From Asparagopsis taxiformis (lineage: Eukaryota > Rhodophyta > Florideophyceae > Bonnemaisoniales > Bonnemaisoniaceae), in assembly GCA_030407315.1 (NCBI GenBank), contig JALQPE010002836.1:1-21949 (forward strand): DNA of 21,949 nt, given 5' to 3'. Of this stretch, positions 9,641 to 19,052 are shown one piece after another. The notes beneath the pieces are model-generated. The model saw nothing but the letters and a program-made list of their open reading frames with translations. It ran no database searches and was not told the DNA's origin. The position numbers were made by a program, and so were the translations under genes. Position 1 is the first letter of the stretch. The number at the start of each line of letters is the position of its first letter.

Positions 9641-9844
9641 CCGTCCTCCCGCACAAGTTCATTGTCTGTTACCTACCCTAGAGCTCTCTTAACGTTCCCA
9701 GTCCCAGCTGTCGTACCACTTGAACACTCATGTAGTATATTTGTATGGCTATACACATTAGAATCATCATTGATGGAAAGCATCGGTTCCTTTTATTGTT
9801 GCGGATAATTCTCTACCGAGGGTTCAAACGACGCTTTACCGTAG
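9641..9844. other. Unique sequence, no gene seen
   Basis: This is the transition from repeats to the gene-like segment. It contains no conserved motif that I can support. Confidence 0.3.
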
Positions 9845-10123
9845 TTGTCCATAAAGTCGTGGCGAACAGTTGCATACAAATATCTCTTCTCGAATGTGCG
9901 TAGTGCGGACATAGATTCCAATCCTAACATGGTACTATCACTTGACGGTCACGCTCAGGGGTACGGAGTTCATGTACATGACCATGAAGAGGAGTTTCGT
10001 GTGCTAGAAAATGCAATGGATGATGGTAGCGAAATGGTTCACCAACAAGAGTATTCGTCGCTGGAGGCTGCGCAACGCGATGAATTTATATTGCACAGTG
10101 GCTTAAGCCACTGTTCAATATGA
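9845..10123 (+). CDS. Short hypothetical ORF, possibly a 5' piece of the next gene
   Basis: A 92-residue frame is rich in Asp/Glu/His in its second half (includes VHVHDHEEEFRVLENAMDDG). There is no recognised domain, signal peptide or membrane helix. It ends within ten bases after a perfect 20-bp palindrome (10095-10114), and the UPF0126-like frame opens directly after, so it could be the displaced N-terminal part of that gene or an unrelated fragment. Coding status is uncertain. Confidence 0.25.
   Translation: MSIKSWRTVAYKYLFSNVRSADIDSNPNMVLSLDGHAQGYGVHVHDHEEEFRVLENAMDDGSEMVHQQEYSSLEAAQRDEFILHSGLSHCSI
10095..10114. repeat. 20-bp perfect palindrome at a reading-frame break
   Basis: ACAGTGGCTTAAGCCACTGT is its own reverse complement. 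It lies exactly where the upstream frame (…DEFILHSG) gives way to the UPF0126-like frame. Confidence 0.8.
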
Positions 10124-10720
10124 GCTTGCCGATCAGGAAGCTAAGGAACAACAGGACATGCTGGGCGCGGTGGTGGTGGGAACGACGACCGCGTCGGGCG
10201 GCGGCACGATTTGCGATGGTCTTATCATCTGGACACGTCCGTTCCGGACCACTGAACCGGGTTATCTCACTCTATCCATCCTGGTATCATTGGCGACATT
10301 CTCGCTCTGGCCACGCCAATAAGACGCCAAGGTGTCGCCGTTTTTCGCCACCGACGCGCTGGGCTTCGGCGCCTTCTGCGTCATCGGCGCGCAGAACGGA
10401 CTCCACGCCCACTTCATCCCGCTGATCTGCGTGCTATGCGGTCACATGCCGGCATGGCGACCGCTACATTTGGCGGCGCCGTTCGCGATGTGCATTGTAA
10501 ACGCGATGTGGGTGTTCTGCATAGTCATTCGGAGATTTGTGAATCCACAGCGGCTGCGGGCGCCGCCATGTATGTATTCGTGCGCAACCTGTCACCGCGT
10601 TCCGCCGCCTGCGTTGCGGCTGGTGTAGGCGTCGCAGTGCTTACAAGGGGCGTCGCATATACGCGCGGCATTCGATTGCCGGTTTGGGATAACGCTACGG
10701 AAGATGCGAAACAGATGTAA
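10107..10720 (+). pseudogene. UPF0126 / TRIC-like membrane protein, broken
   Basis: Both halves of the UPF0126 (bacterial TRIC-channel-like) duplication are visible. The first is MLGAVVVGTTTASGGGTICD at 10158, followed by a WTRPF...EPGYL segment. The second is TDALGFGAFCVIGAQNGL and then GMATATFGGAVRDV with LHSHSEIC. Family members are multipass membrane proteins, with cation-channel or glycine-transport roles proposed. A TAA at 10320-10322 interrupts the first half, and the frame shifts near 10450 inside the second GG motif. The normally conserved Arg of GGGT(I/V)RD is Cys here (TGC, one transition from CGC). The gene ends at TAA 10718-10720. Family assignment is firm; loss of function is strongly indicated. 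Confidence 0.8.
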
Positions 10721-11303
10721 CACGCTGCTTTTTTGTTGCAGAGCGCGTACATTGTTGGTGTTTGTTGGCGGCTGATGCTGTCGGCGCGAAATGCGATGGT
10801 TGTAGATGGTGCGCACATTCCTTCCAACCCATCTTGTTGAGGTCCTGAAGACAAACGACAAGAGCATAAGCGCGCTCGGCGTTTGCGAACGCAAATGCAA
10901 GGTCGCCATCCTTGTCGAGCTGTAGACTTACGCGGCGAATAACCTCTACAGCGAGCTGGGGTGGTTTGGCGGTGCGGTGCGGTAAAATCGATCCTCATTC
11001 TTACGGTACTCCGCAGCCATCAGTTTGAGGAGACTGGGTAATGCGAGGGTGGAATGTGAAATGGCAGCTTTTGGCGAAAGCAAGAAGCTAGACGGTTGCA
11101 CAGCTTAGTTATGAGCAGGAAATTTGGGCTGTAATGTGTCGGAGCCTAGTGAAAGAAATTGCATTGTTGTCATTGGCGAACTTCCAAGTTGCAACAGGTA
11201 GACATTTCTCAAACGTCATTACGGGCTACCCAGCGATACACGTGCGTCAAATATCGGCGCCTGCAATAAATATTTTATTTCATCGTTTCTACGCACTTCA
11301 TCT
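10721..11303. other. Intergenic, no gene seen
   Basis: Open frames here are shadows or short. The stretch separates the convergent 3' ends of the UPF0126-like gene (+) and the multipass membrane gene (-), so it would hold both 3' regions. No terminator-like structure stands out. Confidence 0.4.
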
Positions 11304-12138
11304 CTACCCAGCCTGCGAGCCATCCGGCACTTTGAATACATTGTTTGCCTCTGATCGTAACACTCGGATGATGATCACAATGCCCGCACCAGCTGCCAAC
11401 ACAGCGTACACAATCGACACGATGTACGTCACTGAGTCGTAAGTTGATGGTGCAACGACCACATACCAGAACAAACTCAGATTGCCGACGATCAACAACG
11501 GTTCCAGCTTCGAGATGAACACGGTCAGCACAGCTAACGAAGACACTCATAAAGTCAGCACACCAAACGCAGTCCACCGGTATTTGCGTGGATTGTGTAA
11601 CAAATTGCGTTGACCGTTCGCGTTGGGGTAAAACACACCAAGGATTAAAATCGGGATCAGTGACAGCTGTTTCAACAGCATGTACAATAATTGCAGAAAC
11701 AGAACCGGAATGATTATCCCCATGTCAGCGCCCAGGATTCCGCATTGTACGCCTAGATAATCATCAACGAAAACGGACACCTCCTCCCGATTCGACAACC
11801 ATTCGATAAAAATTCAACAAGCTCAACACAACATTTGTAATCTCATGCGCTATATACAATGCAGCTGAACAAATCAACAGTGTCTTCACAAACGTACTAC
11901 ACGTCACTTCTCTGAAAAATGTCGACTTGTCTAGCAAAAACGAATTATCTTGACTATTAACCATTGATTGGTGTTCCTCCGCCGCTATCGGGCTTTTTGG
12001 GCTGGGTAAAGTTTCGGGCAAAACATGGATATTGTCTGTTGTGGCTGTTGCAGGTGTTGCACTTTTGAGCTCGGACAAAGGCCATGGCGCAGATTCTAGT
12101 GTAACCGGTGATGTTGTCTGCATTCTTTTTCTCCACAT
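11304..12138 (-). pseudogene. Unknown multipass membrane protein, broken
   Basis: The - strand reads from ATG at 12138 (MWRKRMQTTSPVTLES), giving a ~80-residue Pro/Ser-rich N-terminus, then hydrophobic segments (FVKTLLICSAALYIAHEI). The frame shifts near 11785-11800, continues with further helices (MGIIIPVLFLQLLYMLL, LIPILILGVF), hits TGA at 11547-11549, and stays open in the same frame (LAVLTVFISKLEPLLIVGNL, VYAVLAAGAGIVIIIRVL) to a stop at about 11304. The original would have been about 275-280 residues with six or so membrane helices. I do not recognise the family. One frameshift and one in-frame stop make it non-functional as read. It is divergent from the EamA-like gene, with almost no space between them. 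Confidence 0.6.
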
Positions 12139-12149
12139 ACATCATTCGC

Positions 12150-12631
12150 TTGAGTAACTATTTTAACACAGTAGCTGCCACACCGCTTGTTGCTACGAAG
12201 ATTTTTGTACAGACATTGTTATCATTTGCATGAACGGCGTTTGCGAAAATCGGGGCAGTGCTCAATCATTATGCTCCGACAGACGTGTCATCCGGAACGG
12301 AGGAAGTGATCACTTGGCATCAATGTCCATGGCATCGATGCCATGGACATTGGCTGGAATTGCAGTGAATGTGGCCGTTGTTAGCTGGACGGGGCTATTC
12401 TCTTCAGCCGTATCTGGTTGGGCGCAAACGAAAGGGCAACAGGTCGTTCCGGCAAGTGAGGCTGTTGTCATTTTCCCAACACAGCCGCTTTGGGCAAGTA
12501 CTCTAGCTGCACTGCTGTTGGGGGAGAGTTTTGGACCGAAAGGATTCGCTGGCGGTGCGTTGATTGTTGTGGCAACACTGATAGCAAGCAGGCTAAGTGG
12601 TGAGGGAGAACAGAAGGATGCAGCAGAGTGA
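12150..12631 (+). pseudogene. EamA/DMT-family transporter, C-terminal part, broken
   Basis: The end of the frame matches the drug/metabolite transporter (EamA) C-terminal repeat: LAGIAVNVAVVSWTGLFSSA, then GQQVVPASEAVVIFPTQPLW and LLLGESFG...GGALIVVATLIAS, a typical last pair of membrane helices. Upstream, protein-like sequence in a different frame (ATKIFVQTLLSFA, TGA at 12231-12233, then FAKIGAVLNHYAPTDVSS) probably belongs to the same gene, with a shift near the 32-bp palindrome at 12321-12352. The N-terminal EamA repeat is absent, so it is 5' truncated as well as frameshifted. It stops at TGA 12629-12631. Confidence 0.75.
12321..12352. repeat. 32-bp perfect palindrome inside the EamA pseudogene
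   Basis: CAATGTCCATGGCATC is followed directly by its exact inverse GATGCCATGGACATTG, with no loop. It lies between the two reading frames of the transporter fragment. Confidence 0.9.
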
Positions 12632-12955
12632 GGTTATTGAAATTTTCAAGTGTTGCCAACTGCGCTGGACAACTGCAACGGAGCCTCTGTTTCGGACGAT
12701 AGGGGTTTCTTGGGTTGCAGTGAACGAACTGGGTGTGTGTTAATCTGTCAATGCATAAAATCAACTTTTCGCGGTTGCTGCTTCCTCAAGCACTGTACCG
12801 GAGACCATAAGTTGTCAACTAGACCCACTTAGAAGGCTTGTAAATTGTTTCTTTACCTGCAATAAGAAATGTTTATAATAGTGCACAAGGAGAAAAAATC
12901 GCATTTTAGAGCGAAGCAAGTTGGTAGCGAGCAAATGCCGGTCGATGTGTTTTAG
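12632..12955. other. Intergenic, convergent 3' ends
   Basis: No gene is seen. On the - strand a good splice-acceptor-like TTTCTTATTGCAG lies near 12856-12868, so the propeller-like gene might once have continued here after an intron. The following sequence is too short and broken to confirm that. Confidence 0.3.
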
Positions 12956-14252
12956 TTACCATATGGTTAAATGGGGTAACTGAGCGACCAGCAAGTTAGG
13001 GCCGTCTCCTATTGCAAACAAGATTTGTGGCCCACAGGCAAAGAAATTAACAAGAGTCTCTGTGGAAGCGTGCATATCTACATACGGCTCAACGAGTTGT
13101 TGCAGGTTAATGCTCGAGATAGATAGGTCATCATCGCACAGAAACATCACATCCCCATTCTCAGCAAGAAATACACAGCATGGCGGTTCTCGGTGCGAAA
13201 GTACAGTCAAAGAAGATATATCTTCTTCAACTGTATACATTTGATGTCGTAGGGTTGAACAGTGGCTTGGTTTCAACAACTCTACCCGATGTGTAGCGAA
13301 TATATACAACATGCAGACTATTTGCGAGAGGAGCGCGATTAGGAATAGGCACTCACGGTCGGTGATGGGTCTCCAACAGTTTGCACGAATAGGACTGCTG
13401 TGCGGAGCTCTCGAGAAACGTGACGGCCAGAGGTTTGAATTTGGATAATGGAACATGAAATGCAATCCTTGTGTCTTCAATAAAGAATACCTCGCTGTCG
13501 GCCAGTAGTGCAAGGACAAGAGTACCGGAAGGAGTAATTAGAATGACGTGCATCGAGAGCGATGAGGATCTATTTGTGATGGTGATATCTAGAGATTTAG
13601 TTTGAAGGATTGCATTGTAACCTGATTGAAAGGTATAGATTGTTAAGGTATCAGCGCCGGCGTGAACTGCGAGAGAATATTGGGCATGGTTATATGTCAG
13701 AAATGGTTGGGAAGAGGCTTTCTGTGGGATGGTTAATGCCAGAGTGTGATAAGCATGGCGGAGATGTGGCGGTAAGTTTGAGGCGACCGGAATTGTGGAT
13801 GGATCGTATTCTGGAGCCGCTTTGGATTGTAGAGAAGTGGGAGGCGAGATGAAAGCGAGAGTTCTTCCTGGACAGTTGCGCGGAAATGAAAGCGTCGACA
13901 GTAGTACAATTCACATGAGAAGCGCTGCCGTGCGAGGATTGGGCAGAACGAGAGAGGATTGATGGTACAACGATGGTAAGTCCTAAATTATGATGGCGAG
14001 AGCTGAATCGTCTGGTGTTACGGCTATAGCAGCAATATCAAAGTCTTCTGGTGCGGGCCATTGCGAAATGAATTTGACCTGAGCTGGTGGAGTTGTTGGG
14101 GATTGCGGAGTGATTACCGTGAGCAGCGAAGTAGTTGCAAAGGACAGGATAGTATCACCAGTGACTGCGTATCGAACAGGACATGATTGCAAGGGAGATG
14201 AGGGATAGGGAGGTGGTTTTACCACGATTGGCGGAGACGATACCCCTTGCAT
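12956..14252 (-). pseudogene. Beta-propeller-like protein, several in-frame stops
   Basis: One - strand frame runs from ATG at 14252 (MQGVSSPPIVVKPPP) to about 13353 and beyond, interrupted by TAG near 13983, TGA near 13915 and TGA near 13353. Between the stops the sequence is strongly protein-like: FDIAAIAVTPDDSALAIII, NHAQYSLAVHAGADTLTIYT, LITPSGTLVLALLADSEVFF, FHVPLSKFKPLAVTF. After the third stop the frame stays plausible (SLHVVYIRYTSGRVV), then shifts once near 13215 into CCVFLAENGDVMFLCDDD and ends at 12956. Short alternating hydrophobic strands with G-D/N-G turns suggest WD-like propeller blades, but no specific family is recognised. The TAG and TGA codons fit CAG and CGA changed by C-to-T. 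GTGAGT at the third stop could instead be a splice donor, but no acceptor downstream restores the frame. Confidence 0.55.
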
Positions 14253-14681
14253 GTGAAGCCGAGTGAACGATAGTGCGTTTGGACTGAGGCGACTGCAACG
14301 TGCTCGGAAATTTTATAAATTTGATGATGGAAGGGACAGACTGCCCTTCGTCTTCTGTGCGCTGATCTCATTGTACTTTGCTGATCTGCAAATCGTGCAG
14401 ATGATGCACCGTGGACAACCTCGGTCGTGTTGAACGTCTTTCCGATCGTGAACAACCGACCACGTCGCGGTCATGCCGCCATCCTCCCAACGCCCAATTC
14501 GCTTTTCCTTAACTTTCCAAACCATGCAACGACGAACGGTCCCGTTTGCCTTCCAGTCCTCCTCACTGTCCTCACTGCCATCGATTCGTCGAATCGGTTC
14601 CCAGCCGCTCACCTCCAACTTCTGCCGTCCCATCGTCCACTCTCACCCCGTGCAGTACCATGTCATTTCACGCCGACGACC
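14253..14681. promoter_or_regulatory. Divergent intergenic region, putative bidirectional promoter
   Basis: About 430 bp separate the start of the - strand propeller-like gene from the ATG at 14682 of the + strand gene. The stretch nearest 14682 is C/T-rich on the + strand. Assignment rests on position only; the open frame running through it from 14427 is probably 5' UTR in frame. Confidence 0.3.
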
Positions 14682-15630
14682 ATGTCTGCCTTTCGGCTCA
14701 CTCCGCGTCCCAACTCAGACAACGAGCAGCATGTTGCAACAGCGCGTGCAGTAACTCCGATGCGCCGTCGCGGTGCTGCTCCCGAGCAAAATCGCTTCTC
14801 TGAGGAGCAGCCATTGCCTTCTCAGCGCCGCTCCGATCTAATGGCACCAAAGCAAGTTGGCTTCTGGGCGCTCATTCCTTACATGGCAGCCACAGCAGTT
14901 GTCATGGCTTCGATGTAGGTAGCCAAGAAACGCTTTGTTGCCCGTCAGCAGCAGCTCGTGGCTGAATATGGTCAGCTTGTTGTGCTTTATGGTACCACGC
15001 CTGATTATATGCGTGAGGTCACCTCTGAGTACAAACGCAAACTTGGTCCAGGTATCTTGCGCGGTGCCTTGTTTTCCAGCTACTTGAGCAATCTCGTCAC
15101 TGAGAAGACAATTGTACCATCGGCAATTCAAGATGTGGCTGTTATCAAAGCCCTGCTTAAAATTGGCAACGATAAGGCTGTGAATGTTTTCAAAAATCTT
15201 GCCCCGACGATGCAAGACGCGCCAAGTTTGCTCGGAAAACTACTCTTTCCTTGCAGAGCGCGTGCTGCCCCCAGAGCAAGTGCAGCGCCTGTCGCTCGTC
15301 CCGCTCTTTCCGTACAGCGAGAGTACAGTGCGAGATCTGCAGCGCAACATGCTCGAGCGATGCTATCGCGAATACGTGAATCAACAGATCGAGGAAAATG
15401 AAATCCAAGAGGCGCCGATGACAGCTGCTGCCAATTTACGAATGGATGCATCAGATGCAAAGGTATTGTTCGATGGTATCATCCTCTCGAGACAGCGCAA
15501 ACGTGATGAGGAAGCAGCGGCCTTGGCTGCCGCTGAAGCCGAAGAGTCTACAAAGCCGCAAGTGGCTGAACTTGATTATCCTGCTAGATCTGGAGAACCG
15601 GCTGTTCATGCCGCATCTGTGTGGGGTTGA
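14682..15630 (+). pseudogene. Membrane-anchored helical protein, possibly plastid-related, broken
   Basis: ATG at 14682 opens MSAFRLTPRPNSDNEQHVAT, then a single membrane helix (WALIPYMAATAVVMASM), then TAG at 14916-14918. The same frame continues with a basic, helical domain (VAEYGQLVVLYGTTPDYM, SALFSSYL-like and VIKALLKIGNDKAVNVF segments). Near 15250 one extra C shifts the frame. Coding resumes in the next frame (LAERVLPPEQVQRLSLVPLF, TVRDLQRNMLERCYREYV) and ends in an Ala/Glu-rich coil before TGA 15628-15630. About 315 residues in all. A basic N-terminus, one helix and a large alpha-helical domain resemble plastid envelope proteins such as Tic110-like proteins, but I cannot demonstrate that; treat it as unassigned. 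Confidence 0.6.
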
Positions 15631-16035
15631 GCGGCTAAAGCGGCGCAGTGTAGTACTTCCTCATAGCAGTTATTGTCTTTATTATCATTGAAAACTTTAC
15701 TATTAACAGAACTACTAAATCGACTTAACTAAATCTCAAACTCGAACTGTCACTGTCGCTGTTACGTGGCAGTACTACCAACGTGACTCAGAAGTGATTC
15801 ATTCCATGTCTTACAAAGATGATCCTATTGTGCTTATGTATGACATAAACCATCATACCCATCCGAAGGCGGTCGATCCGCTCTCCTGTAGAACTTATCT
15901 TCCCTCTTACTAACTTTGCTACCTACAAATATCTGAAAAGCTCCATCAAAATCAATATAGTCGTGAACCACAAACCATTCCAATATTTACCTTCAAATCA
16001 ACACTATGCTCCATATTTTCTCTCAAGTCCACTCC
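15631..16035. other. AT-rich intergenic, no gene seen
   Basis: This lies between the last passenger gene and the right subterminal repeats. There is nothing supportable on either strand. Confidence 0.4.
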
Positions 16036-16386
16036 ACCAGACAGTGTTGTCAACCAATGCACATTACTACCCGCAGACAATACAATTTGCTATCTACACT
16101 ACTGTCTACAGATTTCCCCAGACAGTGCAGTATTCCAATACAATGCATTGCCTCAGACAGTAAAATGTACTGTCCGCGCATACTGTCTGGCGGCAACACT
16201 TCCGGACAGTAAAATTTACTGTTCTGGACAGTAAATTTTACTGTTTTTGGTACTGTCCAGATTTCGTGCCAGTTTACTGCTGCAGCAGTATTCTGAAATT
16301 TCCAGACAGTAAATTTTACTGTCTCCGCGCACTGTCTTGGCCAGACAGTAATTTTTACTGTCTCAGACAGTAAATTTACTGTCTTT
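16036..16386. repeat. Right subterminal repeat cluster
   Basis: Many GACAGT/ACTGTC cores occur in both orientations, several fused into perfect short palindromes such as ACAGTAAATTTACTGT and ACAGTAAAATTTACTGT. Density increases toward the terminus. The last 50 bases contain the inverted counterpart of a 20-bp segment in the left cluster. Confidence 0.75.
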
Positions 16387-16394
16387 TTTCATTC

Positions 16395-16408
16395 TCAACA
16401 CCGTAGTG
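16395..16408 (-). repeat. Right terminal inverted repeat of CACTA-like element
   Basis: TCAACACCGTAGTG is the perfect inverse of 1912-1925. The next bases outside are CAG, versus CGA outside the left end. Confidence 0.7.
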
Positions 16409-18747
16409 CAGCTGTTCCGTCACACGACACTCCCCCTCGGGCACCTAAGCCGACTGCCAATTGGCGCATCCTTGGGAGAATTTTACCAGCCAATGCTGAT
16501 GAACTGGTGGTATTCGATTCGCAAGCCTTGCCTTTCAGGCGTGAGCTCGCCGCTCCTTGGGAACACTACCCGTTTGCGCGACTCCCTCGTAGGGACTTTA
16601 CGGATCGCCCGAGAAGCGAGTTACGTCGCGATATGCTTCTCATGAGCTCCCTCCGGGGCAAAACCATCAGGTTCAAAACGAATGTTGGTCGGCGTATGCC
16701 CGTCTCCCCTCGAGTCGCCCTATGCGTCACTTCCGTGTCCCCCATACGCTATGCAGCGACAGGACTTTCCTGCTCCATCCCGGAGATGCGCTGTACGTCG
16801 AACGTATGAATCGTCGCTTGTTCCAGGAAGGATCGTACCAAGGCTCCGTAGCGGATCTACCGATGGTTCGGTCACGCTGGTTTGCGTACCCTCCACGTCC
16901 CGATACGGGTAGCTACGAGCATCATATGCGTTTGCACGCTAGGGTTACTTCCCGAAGGATGGGACGTCAGGTGACGGCGAATGATTATCGCGTGTTCGCG
17001 CACCGTCATGGTAGCTCTGCTGAGCCGGTCACTAGACCCATGAAGGTAGCTAGGGAAGCTTTGGACCCGCTATGGGATGATCCCACTTGGGAAGGCAAGT
17101 CATCTCCACCGATGTGTTTGCCCGTTGCCGACCCTCCGTCGCTGGTGTATTTCCACAATTCCGCTCTTCGCGACGCGCCCGAATGGCGAATGGACAGGTT
17201 CCGATCGTACCTCGAGTTGGAGAGGGATATCCTTATAGGGATCGAGTTGGCTCGTACCGCCGAGACGCGGGGCTTTGTGCCGGTGATGGCGGAGGAACTC
17301 CTCAATAGGGTGAGTAGTACTTGGTACGATATCCCGAAGGTTCCGGTGTCGGACGTGGTCCCCTATAGTCGGGAGTTACCTGGTTCGGTAGTGCGTCGGT
17401 TGCTGAAGGTGGCCCTTGGGGGTGATGACTATCCGCAGGAATTGGTCAGTACCAACATCACGGGAGTGGCACCGGAGAAGGTGGTTATCTACAGGACTGT
17501 TGACTTGCCGTGAGGGCGTTACGTATTAACGTGTTAAACCATCGAGATGGTAAAGTTGCAGAGCTGCCGCCTTATCGCAGAGATGGTGAGTTCACCGAAG
17601 ATGGGTATTACGGCGTGGAGCTGACAGGTATTCCGACGGTCACCCCGACTCTTACAAATATCAGCCTGTTGCGAGGCATTTGTTGCCGCGTCCGTGGTGG
17701 ACGGCCGCCGAGGCGGGGAGGCCCAGCTGGGCGTTCGCCTTACGCAGGACGGAGCTTAGCTCCTGTTGCTTCCTTACCACCCAGTGGTGCCGATGACTTG
17801 TACGAAAGTCAGGTCCCGATGACCGTCGCGCTACCGCGCCAACCCTTCAGCCACAGCTGCCCCTTCATCCCAAGTGGGTCCCGCCATGGAGGCGCTTCTA
17901 ACATCCGACCAAGGCTCTGAGCCATCCGTGAACGGTGATGATGTAGTCACGCGTCAGCCTCCTGCTGTTGATATCCTACGTGGGGAATTGTCGAGTCGCG
18001 AATTGCTATCGATTCCGCATGTGCGGCGGTTGGCCGATGATCTCGGGGATGGTACGGGGCTTCCGTTTTTGCCTCTGCCAATGGGCGTTACATCGTAAGA
18101 TCCGCGTTGGATGGACTTGCATTGTCGTGCATCACGTTAGCTGCTCGCTATAAGCAAGGACGCGAACAGCGTAACATCGCCCGAGAGCGTCGCCGCACAG
18201 CGGATAGGGAGGTTGAGGCCGCACGCCTGGAGGCAGCAGAATTGCGAACCCGGGTTGGGGAATTAGAAGGTGAGTTGGAGGACGCTAGGCGTCTACTGCA
18301 GCAAGCAGTTATTCCCGAAGAGGGTGGCGAGGAGGCCGTTCAGCCTGGTTACTCGCGTCGTCGCGCTAGGTCTCCCGATGAGGGTCTTCCCGAACGCAAC
18401 GTGCGTACTCGTCTTCATTCCCCCGTGGGTGCTGCGGATGCTAGTAATCCTTTACTGCGCGTCTTGATGCCCGGTTAGGGTCGCCTGAGTCGCCAGATGT
18501 TTCTCCGCCCTCCCGCGTCCATCCCAGCAGTTGGTTATCCGCCTCTGCGGTTGCGTCTTCGCATGGCCCTGTGCCTGCCCGTCGTCGGGGTTCTAGTGCA
18601 GTTCCGCAACGCGGTTTGCGTCGTAATCCTACCTTCACAAGGGTTGCACCCCGCCATCCTCGTCCTTCGACGAATGTACGCGCTCCTGCCCCTACGGCAC
18701 CGTCTGCCTCTCATCGGCCTCGGCCTTCTAGCCATTATCGTCGCTAA
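16409..18747 (+). pseudogene. C-terminal half of retroelement-like ORF with coiled coil and basic tail
   Basis: Coding runs on the + strand from the transposon edge through at least four frame changes. It starts with a globular part (LVVFDSQALPFRRELAAPWE, frame of 16507). The longest intact piece is 16722-17513 (includes LLHPGDALYVERMNRRLFQE and FRSYLELERDILIGIELA). Then come 17510-17920, 17874-18098 and 18107-18478, the last containing a clear Arg/Glu coiled coil (ARLEAAELRTRVGELEGELE). A Pro/Ser/Arg-rich tail ends HRPRPSSHYRR at TAA 18745-18747. No CCHC knuckle or enzyme motif is seen. It could be a divergent Gag or the antisense extra ORF known from some Ty3/gypsy lineages, since it converges on the pol at 19053. 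I do not recognise the family. Confidence 0.5.
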
Positions 18748-19052
18748 GGACTGGCAATTGCCTTTGGGAGAATAACCTCTAACGGTAGTTTGAACACGCT
18801 TTTGCGTTGCGCCATTGTTCATCAGGTAGTCCTGAGGCACCTCTGAGGTACATTAAAGATGCATCATCACGCTGACGTGCGGATTTGTTTGTTGAAACCC
18901 TTTTTTGGTCAATTTTTTTCATTTCCTGAAATCTAAATTTCCACAGTGGCTCCGGTTGGGCGGTGATAAAGTGTGCCCTTTTTGGCTTGACCCTCCGAGG
19001 TTTGGTAGCTCCCACCCAGTGGGTACCTTGTTAGGTTCTTATCCCTGTGGGG
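18748..19052. other. Spacer between convergent ORFs
   Basis: No gene is seen. The - strand has a purine-rich AAAAAAGGG run near 18898-18906 that could be a polypurine tract for the gypsy element, but no LTR boundary can be placed from one copy. Confidence 0.3.

Larger units (their letters stand above)
1912..16408. mobile_element. Putative ~14.5 kb CACTA (En/Spm)-like transposon carrying gene passengers
   Basis: The block begins CACTACGGTGTTGA (1912-1925) and ends with its perfect reverse complement (16395-16408). Immediately inside each end lie dense GACAGTAAA/TTTACTGTC motifs in both orientations (1935-2137 and 16036-16386). A segment reading ACTGTCTGAGACAGTAAAAA occurs near both ends in inverted position. 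TIRs starting CACTA plus multiple subterminal repeats are the defining structure of CACTA elements. Against this, the 3-bp flanks (CGA left, CAG right) are not a target-site duplication, and no DDE transposase is recognisable. The interior holds tandem repeats, palindromes and five broken host-type genes. If correct, it is a large non-autonomous, gene-carrying element. Alternatives are a chimeric assembly or two unrelated solo ends. Confidence 0.6.

Noticed and set aside
10525..10998. Open frame of 157 residues on the - strand across the UPF0126-like gene
   Set aside because: It is antisense to a recognised conserved family and has no motif of its own.
13203..13358. Spliceosomal intron in the propeller-like gene (GTGAGT donor, several AG acceptors)
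   Set aside because: None of the acceptors examined restores the reading frame, and the sequence between still looks protein-coding.
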